From: Nicoliella lavandulae
Lineage (GTDB): Bacteria > Bacillota > Bacilli > Lactobacillales > Lactobacillaceae
Reading direction: 5' to 3'
Assembly: GCF_037546185.1 (NCBI RefSeq)
Contig: NZ_JAWMWH010000001.1
Span: 310,001-374,000 of the forward strand
Length of the DNA: 64,000 bases
Part shown: positions 62,654 through 64,000 of the stretch, piece after piece
How positions within the stretch are numbered: position 1 is the first letter of the stretch
Layout: each line of letters opens with the position of its first letter
Position numbers and translations under genes: made by a program
Notes under the pieces: model-generated
The model's database searches: none
What the model saw: the letters and a program-made list of their open reading frames with translations, nothing else
What the model was told of the DNA's origin: nothing

Positions 62654-62785
62654 CTATGCTTTAAATTGATTAATCATTTGAAGTAATTGATCGACTTGTT
62701 GATCAATATCCATTGCTCTTAATTCATCTGCATATTTAGGATTAGCTGCTCGCCATTTTGCTTGAAATGTTTTTAAATCATCCAT
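62654..62785 (-). CDS. 43-residue small protein
   Basis: A short minus-strand ORF, MDDLKTFQAKWRAANPKYAD onward, ending QMINQFKA. GGAGG lies 10 bases before the ATG and the reading frame fills the gap between two genes. Its helical, charged, Lys/Asp/Gln-rich composition is typical of small cytosolic proteins. No family recognised. Confidence 0.55.
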   Translation of the reverse strand: MDDLKTFQAKWRAANPKYADELRAMDIDQQVDQLLQMINQFKA

Positions 62786-62913
62786 ATTAGTAAAGTCCTC
62801 CATTAAACCAATTCCATTTTTAGTATCATAATAACAAACGTTAGTTCATAATGCTTACATTAAGCAATGTTATAATACTAATGAATTTAAATTACCATAT
62901 TAAGGAGTAAATC

Positions 62914-63405
62914 ATGAATATTACATTCCAACATGCTACCAGTGCCGACTTAGACGCAATCATGCCGATTGAACAGGCTGGCTTTAACGCCGATGAAGCT
63001 TCTTCACGGAATACCATGTTAGACCGGATCAACAACTTAAGCGATACATTTATTGTTGCTAAGGCAGATGGTAAAGTTGTCGGCTTTATTGTTGGTGCCG
63101 CTTATAATAAACGGTATCTAGACGACCAGCTATATGAGAAGGCAACGCCCAATGATCCAGCTGATGCTTATCAAACCGTACTCAGTATCGCAGTCGCCCC
63201 TGATCAACAAGGACACGGCATTGCTAGTCAGTTATTAACTCATATCGAAACAATCGCGAAACGTGATCACAGAAAAGCAGTAACCCTCACTTGCCTACAA
63301 CGGTTAATTCCATTTTATGAAAAAAATGGTTACGTAAACGAAGGTGAATCAGATTCCAGTCACGCTGGTGAAGTTTGGTACAACATGGTTAAACCATTAA
63401 ATTAA
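62914..63405 (+). CDS. GNAT-family N-acetyltransferase
   Basis: 163 residues. Acetyl-CoA site LSIAVAPDQQGHGIASQLL (the Q/RxxGxG/A loop) near residue 95, with IPFYEKNGYVNEG at the C-terminus. It resembles the arylalkylamine/spermidine-like branch of GNAT enzymes; the acceptor is unknown. AAGGAG precedes the ATG. Confidence 0.9.
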   Translation: MNITFQHATSADLDAIMPIEQAGFNADEASSRNTMLDRINNLSDTFIVAKADGKVVGFIVGAAYNKRYLDDQLYEKATPNDPADAYQTVLSIAVAPDQQGHGIASQLLTHIETIAKRDHRKAVTLTCLQRLIPFYEKNGYVNEGESDSSHAGEVWYNMVKPLN

Positions 63406-63446
63406 AAACAGTGTTTCAACGAATTAAACGTTGGAACACTGTTTTT
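63404..63446 (+). terminator. Terminator after the GNAT gene
   Basis: AAACAGTGTTTCAACG / CGTTGGAACACTGTTT stem plus T run. Confidence 0.9.
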
Positions 63447-63467
63447 GTATAATCTAATTCATCCTCG

Positions 63468-63521
63468 TTGACAAATGTAAACAGTAGGTTTATGCTGTAG
63501 TTAATCAAGTTTACATATGTA
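63468..63521 (+). promoter_or_regulatory. Copper-regulated promoter with two cop boxes
   Basis: TTGACA (63468-63473), 17-base spacer, TATGCT (63491-63496). Cop box 1, GACAAATGTA (63470-63479, one mismatch), overlaps the -35. Cop box 2, TACATATGTA (63512-63521), is perfect and identical to the copY box. Confidence 0.82.
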
Positions 63522-63547
63522 AACACAACTTATTAAGGAGGTGCGAA

Positions 63548-63919
63548 ATGATTAAAATAATTGTATTAATCATTGGGTTAGCCCTAATTGCATTCATTAG
63601 TTGGTGGTTCTTCGGCCACCACGTAGCGGATGCAGCAGATTCAAAGGTCGTTAATCATCATCAAAATGTCGATATCAACGTTAACGGTGGTTACTCCCCC
63701 GAAGTAGTGACACTAAAACGTGGGATTCCAGCGACTTTAAACTTCACTAGACAGGACGCATCCAGTTGTTTGGATCACGTGGTCTTCCCAGATTGGGGAA
63801 TTAACCAAGCGCTTCCCAAGAATCAAACTGAATCAATTCAAATTGATACTGATAAACCTGGTACATACCAATGGGCATGTGGCATGGATATGTTCCATGG
63901 AAAAGTAATTATTAAATAA
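63548..63919 (+). CDS. Membrane-anchored cupredoxin-domain protein
   Basis: 123 residues. One N-terminal membrane helix (IKIIVLIIGLALIAFISWWFF), a His-rich segment, then a cupredoxin domain: VNGGYSPEVVTLKRG, SSCLDHVVFP and a C-terminal WACGMDMFHGKV, where Cys, Met and His form a copper site. It faces outside the membrane and likely carries or buffers copper. Two cop boxes place it under CopY control. AAGGAGG precedes the ATG. Confidence 0.88.
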   Translation: MIKIIVLIIGLALIAFISWWFFGHHVADAADSKVVNHHQNVDINVNGGYSPEVVTLKRGIPATLNFTRQDASSCLDHVVFPDWGINQALPKNQTESIQIDTDKPGTYQWACGMDMFHGKVIIK

Positions 63920-63934
63920 ATGGAGGAATTCAAT

Positions 63935-64000
63935 ATGCAAAATGATAAACAAGTTGTAACTGTAACTGTCAATGGTGGGTATCAACCAAACGTGGTCACC
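63935..64000 (+). CDS. Start of a second cupredoxin-like gene, cut by the window end
   Basis: ATG after GGAGG, 15 bases downstream of the cupredoxin gene. The 22 visible codons include VNGGYQPNVV, matching VNGGYSPEVV of the preceding protein. It is either another cupredoxin or a copper ATPase with a cupredoxin N-terminus. Confidence 0.7.
   Translation, partial: MQNDKQVVTVTVNGGYQPNVVT

Overview
The window looks like chromosome from a low-GC Gram-positive lactic acid bacterium of the family Lactobacillaceae, most likely one of the heterofermentative, insect- or plant-associated groups. This is inferred from the malolactic enzyme, alpha-acetolactate decarboxylase, mntH-usp pair, ECF transporter, cell-wall hydrolases with Ser/Asn-rich linkers, a giant Ala/Ser-rich surface protein, AGGAGG ribosome binding sites and frequent TTG/GTG starts. 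No phage, insertion sequence, CRISPR array or plasmid gene was seen.

Layout. 1-8803 (minus): a giant serine/alanine-rich surface protein whose C-terminus lies off the window. 8.9-15.6 kb: adenine deaminase, two alcohol/quinone dehydrogenases, and a malolactic locus (mleR-like regulator broken by one nonsense codon, divergent from an intact mleS). 15.7-22 kb: a CAP-domain secreted protein, two tandem disulfide-oxidoreductase paralogues, and a YeiH-type exporter with its LysR regulator. 22-31 kb: two DUF975 membrane proteins flanking a cation P-type ATPase that has a 22-codon leader ORF, then VanZ, usp-mntH and fumarase. 31-49 kb: wall hydrolases, a TauE-CPBP-PspC operon, an ECF transporter, an ABC-LytTR-DUF3021 operon, a MerR-cupin-CMD operon, a GT-C-like membrane protein, secreted proteins and acetolactate decarboxylase. 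49.5-50.6 kb: an Asn-rich leader peptide, an attenuator and seven tRNA-Asn genes. 50.6-54.6 kb: a disrupted DNA-repair gene, a very acidic protein, an aldo/keto reductase and a fumarate reductase. 54.7-57.4 kb: copper locus (CopY, CopB split by a frameshift). 58.7-61.9 kb: a second Asn-rich leader/attenuator ahead of an isoleucine 2-epimerase-like enzyme and an APC permease. 62-64 kb: an NADP-binding protein, a GNAT enzyme and a second copper-controlled cupredoxin locus.

The most interesting signal is a pair of matching attenuators at 49.5-49.8 and 58.75-59.05 kb. Each has a strong promoter, an AGGAGG-preceded leader peptide starting Met-Leu-Lys and rich in Asn (16 of 43 and 10 of 35 residues), then mutually exclusive RNA pairings (A:B, B:C, C:D) ending in an intrinsic terminator (D:E) only about 20 bases before the controlled gene. 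One controls a tandem array of seven tRNA-Asn(GUU) genes, so the leader codons are read by the very tRNA being made. The other controls an amino-acid racemase/transporter pair. Three more leaders look conditional: a short ORF ahead of the cation ATPase, and terminator hairpins between promoter and RBS of the ECF operon and of the DUF1722 operon.

Metabolically, mleS, fumC and a fumarate-reductase-like flavoprotein outline malate/fumarate use as acid and electron sinks. Operators readable by eye tie genes to regulators: cop boxes (CopY), a 21-bp-spaced direct repeat (LytTR), a MerR palindrome and WalR-type boxes ahead of wall hydrolases. Three genes carry lesions (nonsense in mleR-like and in a pyrimidine-dimer-glycosylase-like gene, frameshift in copB), suggesting either lineage decay or sequencing error.
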